Shown one piece after another: positions 19,402-29,036 of a stretch of DNA of 64,000 nt. The number at the start of each line of letters is the position of its first letter. Within the stretch, counting starts at the first letter, position 1. A program made the translations under genes and the position numbers. The notes under the pieces are model-generated. The model saw only the letters and a program-made list of their open reading frames with translations, did not search any database and was not told the origin of the DNA. Origin of the DNA: Balamuthia mandrillaris (Eukaryota; Discosea; Longamoebia; Balamuthiidae). The DNA lies in the NCBI GenBank assembly GCA_031835245.1, contig JAVKOQ010000239.1:16817-80816 (forward strand), given 5' to 3'.

Positions 19402-19564
19402 CCACCCTTGTGCTACGTCTTTCTCTTGCACTTTAAAAAACGCAAAATGTATTCATGTCGTCATGAAATTTGTTGGGAATTTATCATGACGACATGAATT
19501 TATCAGGACGACACGAAATTCTGAGTAGCAAAAAAAAAACCAAAACACACACAAGAACAAGGGG
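19402..19564. promoter_or_regulatory. Bidirectional promoter with ATGACGACATGA motifs
   Basis: This 163-bp spacer separates the divergent SNF2 and ASPDH start codons. It contains three copies of one word: 19452-19468 (inverted: TTCATGTCGTCATGAAA), 19482-19498 (ATCATGACGACATGAAT) and 19501-19518 (ATCAGGACGACACGAAA). Two copies are in direct orientation and one is inverted, and each is itself nearly palindromic. The same word occurs upstream of the S9 peptidase (56842-56856) and, as a variant, between the F-box and ankyrin genes (55299-55314). This looks like a transcription-factor binding site, by inference from position and recurrence. Confidence 0.6.
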
Positions 19565-20987
19565 ATGAGCTTGCATGCATCAGGAGGAGAGAGAGCCTTG
19601 CCGCTGTTGGCTGCGGTGGCGGCCGCTGGGGCTGCGGTGGGGGCAAGCCTTGGCTATTGCTTGGGCGCCTCCGGGGACTGGGCAGTGCCGCTGGGCGGCA
19701 AGGCGAAGAAGAAAAGGAGGACGAGGGTGGGCGTGGTGGGCTATGGCAGCCTTGGGCAGTACCTGGTCTCCGCCATCCTGCAGGACCCTAAAATCAGTCA
19801 AGAGGTGGAGCTGGCCTTTGTTTGGAACCGCACTGTCAGCAAGATCACTGAGGACACTGAAAACCACATCCCTCCACACCTGATTCTGCACAACCTTGGT
19901 ATGCTTTTTTTCTACTTCTTTGATCTTGTTGTTCTGGTCCTTGTTCTTGTTCTTTTTCTTTTTCTTCTTTTTGTTCTTCTTCTTGTTGTTCTTCTTCCCT
20001 ACTTGTTCTTCTTGTTCTTCTTCTTGTTCTTCTTCTTGTTCTTCTTCTTCTTGTTCTTCTTCTTCTTGTTCTTCTTCTTCTTCTTCTTCTTCTCCTTCTT
20101 CTTCTTCTTCTTCCCCTATTCCCTCTTTTATTTTCACAGAGCACTGAGCGTTTGTTGAACATCCATCAGAAAACTTTGCCAGCAAGAAGGCAGACCTAAT
20201 CGTGGAGGTGGCCCACCCGAGCATCAGCCTCCAGTACGGGGAGGCCTTCCTCCGCGAGGCCGACTACTTTGTGGGCTCTCCCACCGTACTCGCCGACCCC
20301 ATTCTCGAGAGACAGCTTCGTCAAGTGCTTGCTGACAACAACGCGGGTCGCAGCCGCAGTCGCGGGCGAAGAAAAACAAACCTCTACGTCCCTGCGGGAG
20401 CCTTTTGGGGCGCGCACGACATCCAGAAGATGGCTCAACGCGGCTCCCTCACCGCTCTCTCCGTCACCATGCGAAAGCACCCTTCCAGCCTTCGCCTCGA
20501 AGCTCCTCTCCAACAGAAACTCGATCAGCTGCTCTCCTCCTCTTCCTCTTCCTCTTCTCCTTCCGCTTCTTCCACCTCTTCTGTGCAACGACACTCCAAA
20601 AACTTTTCACACTCTCTGGAAGAGAACGAGGAGAACGCGGAGAACGAGGATGATGGAGGGTTGATTCTTTACGAAGGACCGGTGCGCGAGCTCTGTCCAT
20701 TGGCACCGCAAAACGTGAACACCATGGCCTGCGCCGCCCTCGCGGCAGAGAATCTGGGCTTTGACCAAACCATCGGCCGCTTGGTGGCGGACCCCCATGG
20801 CGGCGACGCTCACATCATCCAGATACAAGTGGAAGGCATCAACGGCTTTCGTGTGTATACGACGAGGTTGAACCCGGCAGCCCCTGGAGCGGTCACTGGC
20901 TCCGCCACCTACCGCTCTTTCTTGAGCAGTTTGTTGGTCGCCGCCACCAACGCTCCGTCAGATCATTCCTCCATTCGCTTTTGTTGA
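19565..20987 (+). CDS. ASPDH: Aspartate dehydrogenase domain protein (ASPDH-like)
   Basis: Two exons, 19565-19898 and 20170-20987, give 383 residues. The Rossmann start VGVVGYGSLGQYLVS, then FVWNR, DLIVEVAHP, VGSPTVLAD, ALWGA-like GAFWGAHDI, LYEGPVRELCPLAPQN, NTMACAALAAENLGFD, VADPHGGDAHI and the C-terminal NPAAPGAVTGSATYRSF all align with animal ASPDH and prokaryotic L-aspartate dehydrogenases (NAD(P)-dependent aspartate to oxaloacetate/iminoaspartate). It differs from the roughly 280-residue animal protein in two ways: an added Ala/Gly-rich hydrophobic N-terminal segment (residues about 12-35; membrane anchor or organelle targeting) and a Ser/Glu-rich insertion (about 40 residues) before the catalytic block. 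The intron contains a long (TTC)n run. The acceptor at 20169 was chosen because it preserves the NL-to-DLIVEVAHP spacing of the family. Confidence 0.92.
19920..20125 (+). repeat. (TTC)n-rich intron of ASPDH
   Basis: TTCTTG/TTCTTC runs over about 200 bp fill the single ASPDH intron. They are pyrimidine-rich on the sense strand. Long open frames through it encode only Phe/Leu/Ser or, antisense, Glu/Lys/Arg runs. Confidence 0.9.
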
Positions 20988-21008
20988 TAACGCTCAGTTT
21001 TTTGTGTA

Positions 21009-21043
<35 letters not shown>

Positions 21044-21106
21044 AGGAAGCACACGCCGAAGGAGCACGAGAGAAAGAAAGATAAGATACAGAAAAAGCAA
21101 AAATGT

Positions 21107-22851
21107 TTATATGTTTTGTTGTTTGTCATCGTTTTCTTCCGATTCGTCATCTGCTTCAGATTCTTCTTCCTCGGACTCGTCTTCTCCCTCATCCTCTTTG
21201 CCGTTCTCTCCGTGTGTATCATCCTCTTCTCCGTCACCTTCTTCGTTGAGCGGGTGGGGTTGTGGCTTATCCGCAGGAACTTGTTCCATTACGACCATTT
21301 TCTGAGTTTGTTCCCAACCACCCCCTCTTTCTCCGGCTTGATCTTCGTCTTCGTCCGAAGAGCAGCAACAAGAGGAAGTAGAGATTGATGTGGAAGTGAA
21401 TTCAACGTCTTCTTCGTCGTATGAGGTGGAGTCCCAATAGGGCGAAGCAGCGATCGCGGCCGCTGCAGGCTTGATTTCTGAGGGATCCTCCGATATCCAC
21501 TCTGCTTGCTTCACCTTTACCTCATCATTTCCTCTCCTTCGCTTCTCATCACTGTTGCTGCTGTTGGCTCTTCTTTTGCCAAGCTCTTCATCATCTCCTT
21601 TAACATAATCTGCTCCGATGATGTCTTCCAAAGAGAAAGCGACGGCTGCTGCTGCGGCGATTGAGCTGCCCCCACCATCACCAGAGATAGTATTGCCAGG
21701 TAAGGAACGGCAGCGAATGATACGCCACCAGACGAGATAGATACGTTTGGTCGTACCAAAGATGAGGAAGACAAAGAGGCCGTGTCCCACAAAGTTGAAG
21801 GCTGCTATCACCCATAATGGGAAGTTGGTCTAAACACGCGTTGCGTTGACGGTCAGAATCGGAAGCAAAGCAACAAAGAAAAGAGAAAAGAAATGAAGAT
21901 AGGATTTACCACTCTATCTAAAACGCATGCCCCCGCATCGGCCAAGGTAGACATATCAGCAGAGCTGTTCGCTATCGCAGAAGGAGGAGCCGGGGTGACC
22001 TCTTCACCGATCAACTCTGTTTGTTGTTGCACCAAAAGGCAGTCGATATAATCCTGATAGTTGTCGTTCCTTTTGCTCCTCTCCACCACAAAACTGATCT
22101 CAAAGGAAGCCAAAAAGATGCAGACCCAAACATAAAGTCCAAGAAATGCAACTACGCGCCATTCGTTGCGGCAAAAGCGCCAAATGTCTTGGATGGTACG
22201 TTGACGTTTGAGCTGGTAGCCGATGACAGCACCTATCATGACAATGCCTAATACCACCATTAGGCTGAGCGGTGTAAGAAATAGAAAGAAGAACCAGTAT
22301 CTCTGCTCTCCACCGCTGTTGTGTTCCACTCCTGTTTTCATTATGAGTTTGAGAATGAGGCGAAGGCGCAACCACAAAATGGAATCCAACACATAGACCA
22401 AGACATCAAAGACAGACAACAGAAGCCAGCCACAATAAAGAAAAGAAAGGGGAAAAAGAAGAGACAGGATAGAAAGGGTACCATTTGGAGTGGTAAAAAA
22501 TCGGATTTGTGACTCATAGGAGGCAGAGTGAATGCCACACCACAGAGTAGCTCCATTGGAGCCAATACGATGAGCACTCAACGCGATAATCATCGGAATC
22601 AAAGGGAACAGCCATGCAAAGCCATGATAAGCTGCCATCATGACCGTCTTTCTTTTCTTCACGGTCAGCTCGTATTGAGTACGAGCGCTCATGAGGTGAG
22701 CCAAGAGATTGAACGCAATGAGGAGCCACCAGCTCATTGCAGCGAACATGAAGTAAACGATGAGGATGCCTTGGATGGTGCAGGTCTCATGACCCCAGTA
22801 AGCTGCGTTGTTACTGTCTGAACAGAGTACTTCCTTGTAGCCGACCAGCGC

Positions 22852-22892
<41 letters not shown>

Positions 22893-24474
22893 GCCTTGTT
22901 AGGAAAAGAATGACCAGAAAAAGAACAGGAGAGGAAAAACAAAGAGGGAGGAAGTTACATGATATACAAAGGCCAAAAGAAAAGAAAAGTATGCACAAGA
23001 AAAAGAACAATGGCAAATTGTTCGGGAAGCGGCGTTTCTGTGGATCTATCAAGTAGGAAACGGTGAGGAAAGCCATGAGGATAAAGCTGAGCCAAGCAGT
23101 CACTGAAATCATGGTAGTAATGCCACTCCATTGCTCTGAAGTAAGCAATGGTTCTGGACAGCCAAACACGCAGCCACCCAGTTCGTTGTGTAAGGGCAGG
23201 GGACATACCAAAGGTCCATCGTATGTTGCTACCAATGAAAATAGAATTAAACCAGAACGCTTGAAGCAATCAACAAAGAGAAAGAAAAGAAACGTACGAA
23301 GCAAACGAGTTTGTTTGGCGTAGGAACACGGGAGGGAAGCGTTGAACACCAGTCCGTTTTTTGTCTTCAATGTATATGTGTAGTTTTCTTGCGGTCGCGG
23401 AAAGAGTTTCACGTTGGGTCTGCCGAACAGACCGGAATGAGTATTGTCACAATCTAGATATTCTTTCAAGAGAGACGGCCATTTGGTTCTGCTGTGGTGT
23501 TGGCATTGCTCTCGGGCCTCCTCGCAAACGTTCCTGCAGGAATAAACTCCAACAACCGCATAGTCTTCCCTCGAACCAGAAGATGACGCTGTTTCTACGT
23601 TTGCTGAAGCGTTCAACTCCTCCAAACCCGATGCCGAGCCTTTGGTGTTTGGTGTGATCGTGATGCATTGCCTGACAAGTAATATAAACAAAGTGAGTTT
23701 TTGTGAAACAAGCACAACGACGGAAGAGCCAGGGCGGCAAGGGGATTCACCTCCAATAATTCAAGCAAAGCCACTGTGCCATTGCTCTCTGGCACTCCGC
23801 GGGAAGAGGCGTTGCTAACACCCTGCAAAAACAAGAAAGGAATGATGATTTAGGAGGAGAAAAGAAGAGAAAGGAAGAGAGGAGGAGGAACAAGAAGTAA
23901 CGAACCGCAAGTTTCCCTGGCGTTGGACGAAATAGTCGTCCATGTAAATGTCGTTGTAGGGAATGTAGGGCTTGCAGTCAAAGGCAAAGCCGGTGGAGTT
24001 GATCGAACCTATTGGCACGCATTGGCCTCCTTTCACCTGCGGGTCAAATACATTGTCCGGCAGTGGAGGCACCTCTGGTTCTGAGCCTGAACCTGACGCT
24101 GACGCTGATGCCGACGCTGACCCTGCCCCTGAAGCTGACTCTGACGCTGAGGTTGATCCTTCCCCCTCCACCTCTGATGTCGCAGAGGAGGCATTGCTCT
24201 GAGGCTCGCTGCTAGCAGAACCCACCTCGCTGTCATCCGGAGGAGGAGGTTCTTCTTGTCCGTCTTCCTCTGTTGATGAGGCATTGTCCTGTCTTCTCCA
24301 CTCCCTGGTTGTGCCGTCCGGCGAGAAGGCTGAGGACTGCCGAGCGGAAACGAGGGCAGAAGAAGATAAGCACGAGAGCGCCACCGCCAGGCTCAAGAAG
24401 AGGAAGAGGCAGGAGAAGAAGGAGCGTCGCGGCCGCCAGCAGGGGCTGTGGCTCCAACACCCGAACCAAGCCAT
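21107..24474 (-). CDS. Frizzled/Smoothened-like seven-TM receptor
   Basis: Seven exons, 24474-23906, 23822-23751, 23671-23298, 23228-22959, 22850-22482, 22331-21910 and 21829-21107, total 932 residues. A hydrophobic signal peptide (FFSCLFLFLSLAVALSC) is followed by a Ser/Glu-rich region and a Fz-type cysteine-rich domain spread over three exons (GGQCVPIG; PLPAECQRAMAQWLCLNYW; CITI; CRNVCEEAREQCQ; LLKEYLDCD). Seven membrane segments follow; TM1-2 are in the 23228 exon, TM3-4 in 22850, TM5-6 in 22331 and TM7 in the last exon. An alternative reading through 22481-22332 would add an eighth hydrophobic segment; a GT-AG intron of 150 nt there restores normal TM4-TM5 spacing. A classical KTxxxW motif is not seen after TM7; instead there is a Ser/Glu/Asp-rich cytoplasmic tail (about 200 residues). 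Such receptors are known from Dictyostelium, where no Wnt is known. Confidence 0.88.
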
Positions 24475-25415
24475 CGTCGTGCGTGGTTTTATATATTATG
24501 CGCGTTGACGGGCGGGAGGAGGGAGAGAGGATGAGTGAATGAGAGCAAGGTTGTTCAAAAGGAGGAGAAGAGGTATTTTGATGATGCCTTGGAATCTGTT
24601 CGTTCGTTCGTTCGTTCGTTCGTTCTTTCGTTGTAAAGAATAAACCAGGAGAATATATGAAGGAAAGGAGGAGAAGAGACGAGTGAGCCGTTTGCAGAAG
24701 AAGCAGAAGAAGAGACGAGAGAGAAGAGAGGGTGGAGAAGCCCTGAGGTTTGGCTGAAGCCCCCAAAAAAATTTTTTTTTTGGGTGGTTTGACAAGGAGA
24801 GAGAGCCACATGTCAAAAAAAAAATAATATTAAAAAAAATAAAACAAAAATGCGCGTGGGGGAAGAGCTGTGCGCCTTCCCCCCTGCCAAACCGACGACA
24901 CCGCCTCGCCTAACGGTCGTTCAGCTGAGGCGAGTTCGGCGAAAACGACGTTGTTGGGAGAGTACAACTTGTAGGGTTGGCTGCTCTTACAACTCTCGCC
25001 TCGGAATATATACAACCCAGGGTGATCTACCCGTGCTCTTACAACTCCTTGTCTCTCTCTACAACTCTGCGCTTTGGGGTTGTACATCCCCATTTCTTGT
25101 TTGCTTGTCCTTTTTGTTGGGGTAAAATTCCGGTTCTGTGTAGACCTTTTATGGATTCTATTATCTATTTAAGGTCTGATAGATGGGAATTATACAAGAA
25201 GGAAAATGGCCTTGAAAGAAAGCACACCTGTCAAGAGCGCTCGTGTAGGCCGCACGCAGCGCAAATGTAGGAGCTGTCGGGACGAACGTTTTTTCAGGGG
25301 AGGCTTTACATGTGTGTGTATGTGCCCTCTGCGTGGAAGACAAAATAAAAAATGGTGTCCCGCTTCTTAAGAAGTCTTGGGTGTTGTTAAAACAAACTTA
25401 AAAGGCACAAGCAAG
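24475..25415. other. Intergenic region with short repeats
   Basis: This 940-bp divergent spacer lies upstream of the Frizzled-like gene (-) and the glycosylase (+). It holds (CGTT)n at about 24598-24632, a T/A homopolymer junction at 24763-24838, and GA-rich stretches at 24660-24735. Between 24965 and 25085 the word TACAACT recurs, including two copies of GCTCTTACAACTC (24983-24995 and 25035-25047). There is a CTTCTTAAGAAG palindrome near 25363. No convincing open frame or tRNA was found. Confidence 0.5.
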
Positions 25416-26890
25416 ATGCACCTAGCCATGACGCGGCGTGGCCGAAAGCCCGTTGTTGTCCAGTATGAAGACGAAGAGCCCATCGAAAAGACGGGCGTTG
25501 AAAAAAGAAAGAGCGAGTGCGGTGGTCGTGGTGCTGACGGCAGTGGCGACGACGACCTCAAAGATGAGGACTATTGCGACCGGAAAGAATCAAACAGACG
25601 CGGCCCCAAAAGAACAAAATTTGTTTCACCTGCAAAGGAACAACCACAGGGGTGGACGGTCTTGAAGGAAAGGCTGCCGTTCGTGCCTTTCGTAGCGTCC
25701 ATCCGTTGTTGGTGGGACTCCATGGCAAGCCTGTCCGTAAGACTGCTGGCAACAGAGGCGGGCGCAAGAAAACCGTTCGTCCTTCTCTTCTTCTTCTTCT
25801 TCTTCTTCTTCTTCTTCTTCTTCTTGTTCTTCTTCTTCTTCTTCTTCTTCTTCTTCTTCTTCTTCTTCTTCTTCTTCTTGTTCTTCCTGTTCATGTTGTT
25901 CTTCTTCTTCTTGTGCTTCTTCTTCTTCTTCTTCTTCTTCTTCTTCTTCTTCTTCTTCTTCTTCTCCCTTTTCCTCTTCTTCTATATTCTCTTCTCTGTT
26001 TTAACAAACTTCTCATTTTGAAGGTGCTAGAGGCATTGGTCAGTGTGATCCTCTCCCAAAACACTTCCGATCGCAACAGCAGGACCGCCTACAAGGGCCT
26101 CAAAGCCCGTTTCAAGGACATGGACGAGGTCCGCCGCAGCGACGCCAAAGACATCGAGGAGGCCATTCACAAGGGAGGTCTGGCCAAGACCAAATCGCAG
26201 CGCATCAAAGACTTGTTGCAGCAGGTACACGAGGAGAGAGGGGAAACCAGTTTGGAGTTCCTTAGAGAGGCCCCCACCGAGGAACTCAAGGACTACCTCC
26301 AAAGGTTCAAAGGCGTGGGACCCAAGACCATCGCTTGTCTTCTTCTCTTCACCTTGGGCAGGGATGACATTCCTGTTGTAAGTCCCAACCTTCTTTTTAA
26401 TGTTTGTGCTTCATGTCTTTGTTGTTTTCTCTTTGCTTTCATTGACATGAGACAAACACATAGGACACACACGTGGCCAGAGTTTCGAAGAGGTTAGGAT
26501 GGGTGAAGCATAATTACACACGAGAAGCAACGTATCAACACTTGAACGAAATCATGCCCGACGAACTCAAATACGACCTTCACGTTCTTCTCATTTCTCA
26601 TGGTAGAACGTAAGTCTCCCTCCCTCCCTCCCCTCTCTCTCTCTCTCTCTCTTCCTCTCCCTCTCCCTCTCCCTCCCTCTCCCTCCCTCCCTCCCTCTCT
26701 CGTTCGCTTTGCTCATGAGCAGAATGCTTTCTTTTTTCCTCTTATCTTCTTCAGCATTTGTCAAGCCCGACGGCCTGCATGTGGCAAATGCCCTCTGAAG
26801 CAGGATTGCCTACACCATCAACGTACGACCACTTTGTCAGAAGGTGAGGCCGCTGGCAAACATAAAGAAGCCAACAACAACAAAGAATAA
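25416..26890 (+). CDS. HhH-GPD DNA glycosylase (endonuclease III-like)
   Basis: This is a base-excision-repair glycosylase/AP lyase of the Nth superfamily, closest in layout to the plant HhH-GPD proteins rather than NTH1. Core exons: about 25588-25736, 26031-26377, 26464-26609, 26755-26890. Seen: ALVSVILSQNTSDRNS, the helix-hairpin-helix FKGVGPKTIACLLLF with the catalytic-type Lys, VDTHVARVSKRLGW with the catalytic Asp (joined across an intron), LLISHGRTIC, and a C-x6-C-x2-C-x5-C iron-sulfur ligand set (CQARRPACGKCPLKQDC). The 5' end is uncertain: ATG 25416 opens a different frame from the conserved part, and one possible donor (GTATGA, 25463) with the acceptor at 25587 gives a 274-residue protein. 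The large (CTT)n intron splits LHGKPV from ALVSVILSQ. Confidence 0.85.
25785..25975 (+). repeat. (CTT)n intronic array
   Basis: CTT triplets with TTG interruptions over about 190 bp in the glycosylase intron 25737-26030. The conserved exon upstream ends at a GTAAGA donor and the frame resumes at ALVSVILSQ downstream, so the long Leu/Phe open frame across it is not protein. Confidence 0.9.
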
Positions 26891-27102
26891 GACCCAACCG
26901 TTACGCGCCAGCATTGTCCAATGTTTTTTGTTGCCGACAGCAATCGCCTCGTGTCGTCATTGAATTATCTGAGGGTTCATTCGTATGAAAATGAAAATGA
27001 AAATCAGTCGTCGACATAAAAGAACCTCACCGACAAAAAAAACAAAAGAAATCAGAAAACAAATCAAAACTCGATCAACCACACACTCACACAAAATAAG
27101 CG

Positions 27103-28851
27103 ATGAGCGCCTCCATGGACCACAGCGGCGGCAGGGTTCCCTTGTGCACCTTCTGGCAAAAGGGGATTTGCAAGTTTGGCCAACAATGCCGCTTTCGTCA
27201 CGAGCTCAACAACCACAACGTCCAAACTGCTGCCCCAAACAACAACCACAACGACGTAAGTATGGTGCTAGTGTAGCAAAGCTTTTTTTTTTCCTGCCTT
27301 CATCTTTTTTTTTTGGGCCTTTGTCTCCGCGATGCGTCCTTGAAACAAAACTATGCTGGAGAAGAACACATAGGATGGGAGAGAAGAGCAGCCCATGCAG
27401 TGCACAAAAGAAATACATCTTTAGCCTCAAACGGGATTTTGAAAAGAGAACGCACCCGTTCGCGCGATGTGCGTCTTGGCCTCCTGTTGCGGGGGTGGTC
27501 ACTGCTCTACAGCAAACGACCAAATAACAAGAAGATGCTCCTCCTCTTTGTTCCGTTTCTCTACCCAGCAAAAAAAAAACTTCTTTTCTTCATTCCAATC
27601 TTCGCTTCTCTCACCCCCTTTCCCTTTCTCTGCTTATCTTTCCTTTTCCTTCCCTTGTGCCTTCCTTCTACGGAGACTCCTCTTCAGCCATCGACACTCA
27701 GCACAACACACAATAACGATTACTGTTTTTCTCCTTTTCCCCTCTTTCTTCAACAACAACAGCCCCACCCCAAGAGCCACAGCCAACCGCAGAGTAGAAC
27801 ACCACTGCGACCACAACAGCTCAAACCTAAGCCGGCCTCAAGCAGTGCCGCCACCACCATTGTTCTTTCCTCTGGTCGGCTTGTGAAGGCAGCACCGGAA
27901 CGGACAACTAGACCAATTGCCGTAAGACCACAACCGCAACGACGGCAGCCGCAACAACGTGGCCTTTCTTCTCCTGCTGCTTCAACTCCTGCTCAGCCGC
28001 AACAACAACACGACAGCACGACCCCACCTGGCGAAGAGAAACATTTCGGCCAAAACACAGCAACTTTGTTGAGGCTGAAGAAGCGGACACGGACGCAACG
28101 AGGCAGCGACCGTGCTAAACTTGAAGCAGCACCAACGGAAGCCGCCACTTCATCTCCTGCTCCTTCCACCCTTGCTACCGCTCCTCAACGGAAACGAAAG
28201 CTTACACAACGTTGCGCTGAAGACGACAAAGCACGGCAAAAACCACGTCCTCGAACCAATCAAAACGAGGAAAGAAGAGAGGGCGAAGAGGAAGCTGACA
28301 AGCTTTTATGGAGGCAGTTGGAAGGCATCTATCTGCTGACGGACGAACAGGCCGCTGCCCTGCGACGCAATGCCGGTCTGACCTATGCTCTTCAGCTCTC
28401 CTCCACCACCACAGCATCATCAACAATAGGAAGATGGCAACTCATCGAGGAGACATTGAAGACATCCCCAAAAGAACAACAACAGCTCTTCTTCAACAGC
28501 CCTCCCTCCATGGAACAAGCAGAAGCAGAAGCAGAAGCAGAGCACGGCTCTCGCAACAGCACAGGAAGACAAACAAGAAAGATGATAGGCGGCACCTTCA
28601 CGTTTGCCAAGAAGGAGGGAGAGGAGGATGTGCATTGGCTGTTGCTCTGTAAGACCGAGGAGGCGGAGAAGGACCTGTCCACAGGAGAAGAGATCTATCA
28701 CCAGACGTTTGCTGCTTCTCCTTCTTCTCCTTCTGGCCCAGCAGCCAAAGAGGAGGAGCAGTGGGTCCCCTTCCAGATCAGGAGCAAGCGGGTCGGCCTC
28801 CTCGTGAACGCGTTTGGCCAGGACCAGCTTTTGTTGCAACGCTCCTTGTGA
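27103..28851 (+). CDS. CCCH zinc-finger protein, function unknown
   Basis: Exon 1 (27103-27255) encodes a single C-x7-C-x5-C-x3-H finger (CTFWQKGICKFGQQCRFRH) close to the N terminus, ending at a GTAAGT donor. Exon 2 is placed at 27763-28851 after a CAG acceptor that keeps the frame, giving 413 residues. It is Gln/Pro/Ser-rich followed by a charged, folded-looking C-terminal 200 residues that I do not recognise. One N-terminal CCCH finger with a low-complexity middle resembles nucleoporin NUP42-like or RNA-binding CCCH proteins, but this is only suggestive. The intron would be 507 nt, long for this region, so an extra small exon could be hidden between 27256 and 27762. It is in tandem with the glycosylase (212-bp spacer). 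Confidence 0.65.
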
Positions 28852-28904
28852 AGCACAAACCCCCGCCTCAATAAAACCATAACCTCTTTTGTAAACTATT
28901 CCTT

Positions 28905-29005
28905 TCTTTTATTTTATTTTATTTTATTTTATTTTATTTTATTTTATTTTATTTTATTTTATTTTATTTTATTTTATTTTATTTTATTTTATTTTATTTT
29001 ATTTA
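28905..29005. repeat. (ATTTT)n pentanucleotide array
   Basis: About 19-20 units of TTTTA/ATTTT between the CCCH stop codon and the JMJD4-like start. It is one of the few sizeable arrays in the window that lies in a short intergenic spacer (185 bp) and contains A on both strands, so it must form part of the 3' UTR of one gene or the promoter of the next. Confidence 0.95.
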
Positions 29006-29036
29006 AAACAGTAAATCGATCGATTGATGGAAAGAG

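Noticed and set aside
22332-22481. Extra hydrophobic segment giving an eight-TM Frizzled-like protein
   Set aside because: The stretch has GT-AG ends, keeps the frame when removed, and its removal restores the normal TM4-TM5 loop of the family.
24830-25400. tRNA or other Pol III gene
   Set aside because: No pair of A-box and B-box (GGTTCRANNCC-like) sequences or cloverleaf could be found by eye.
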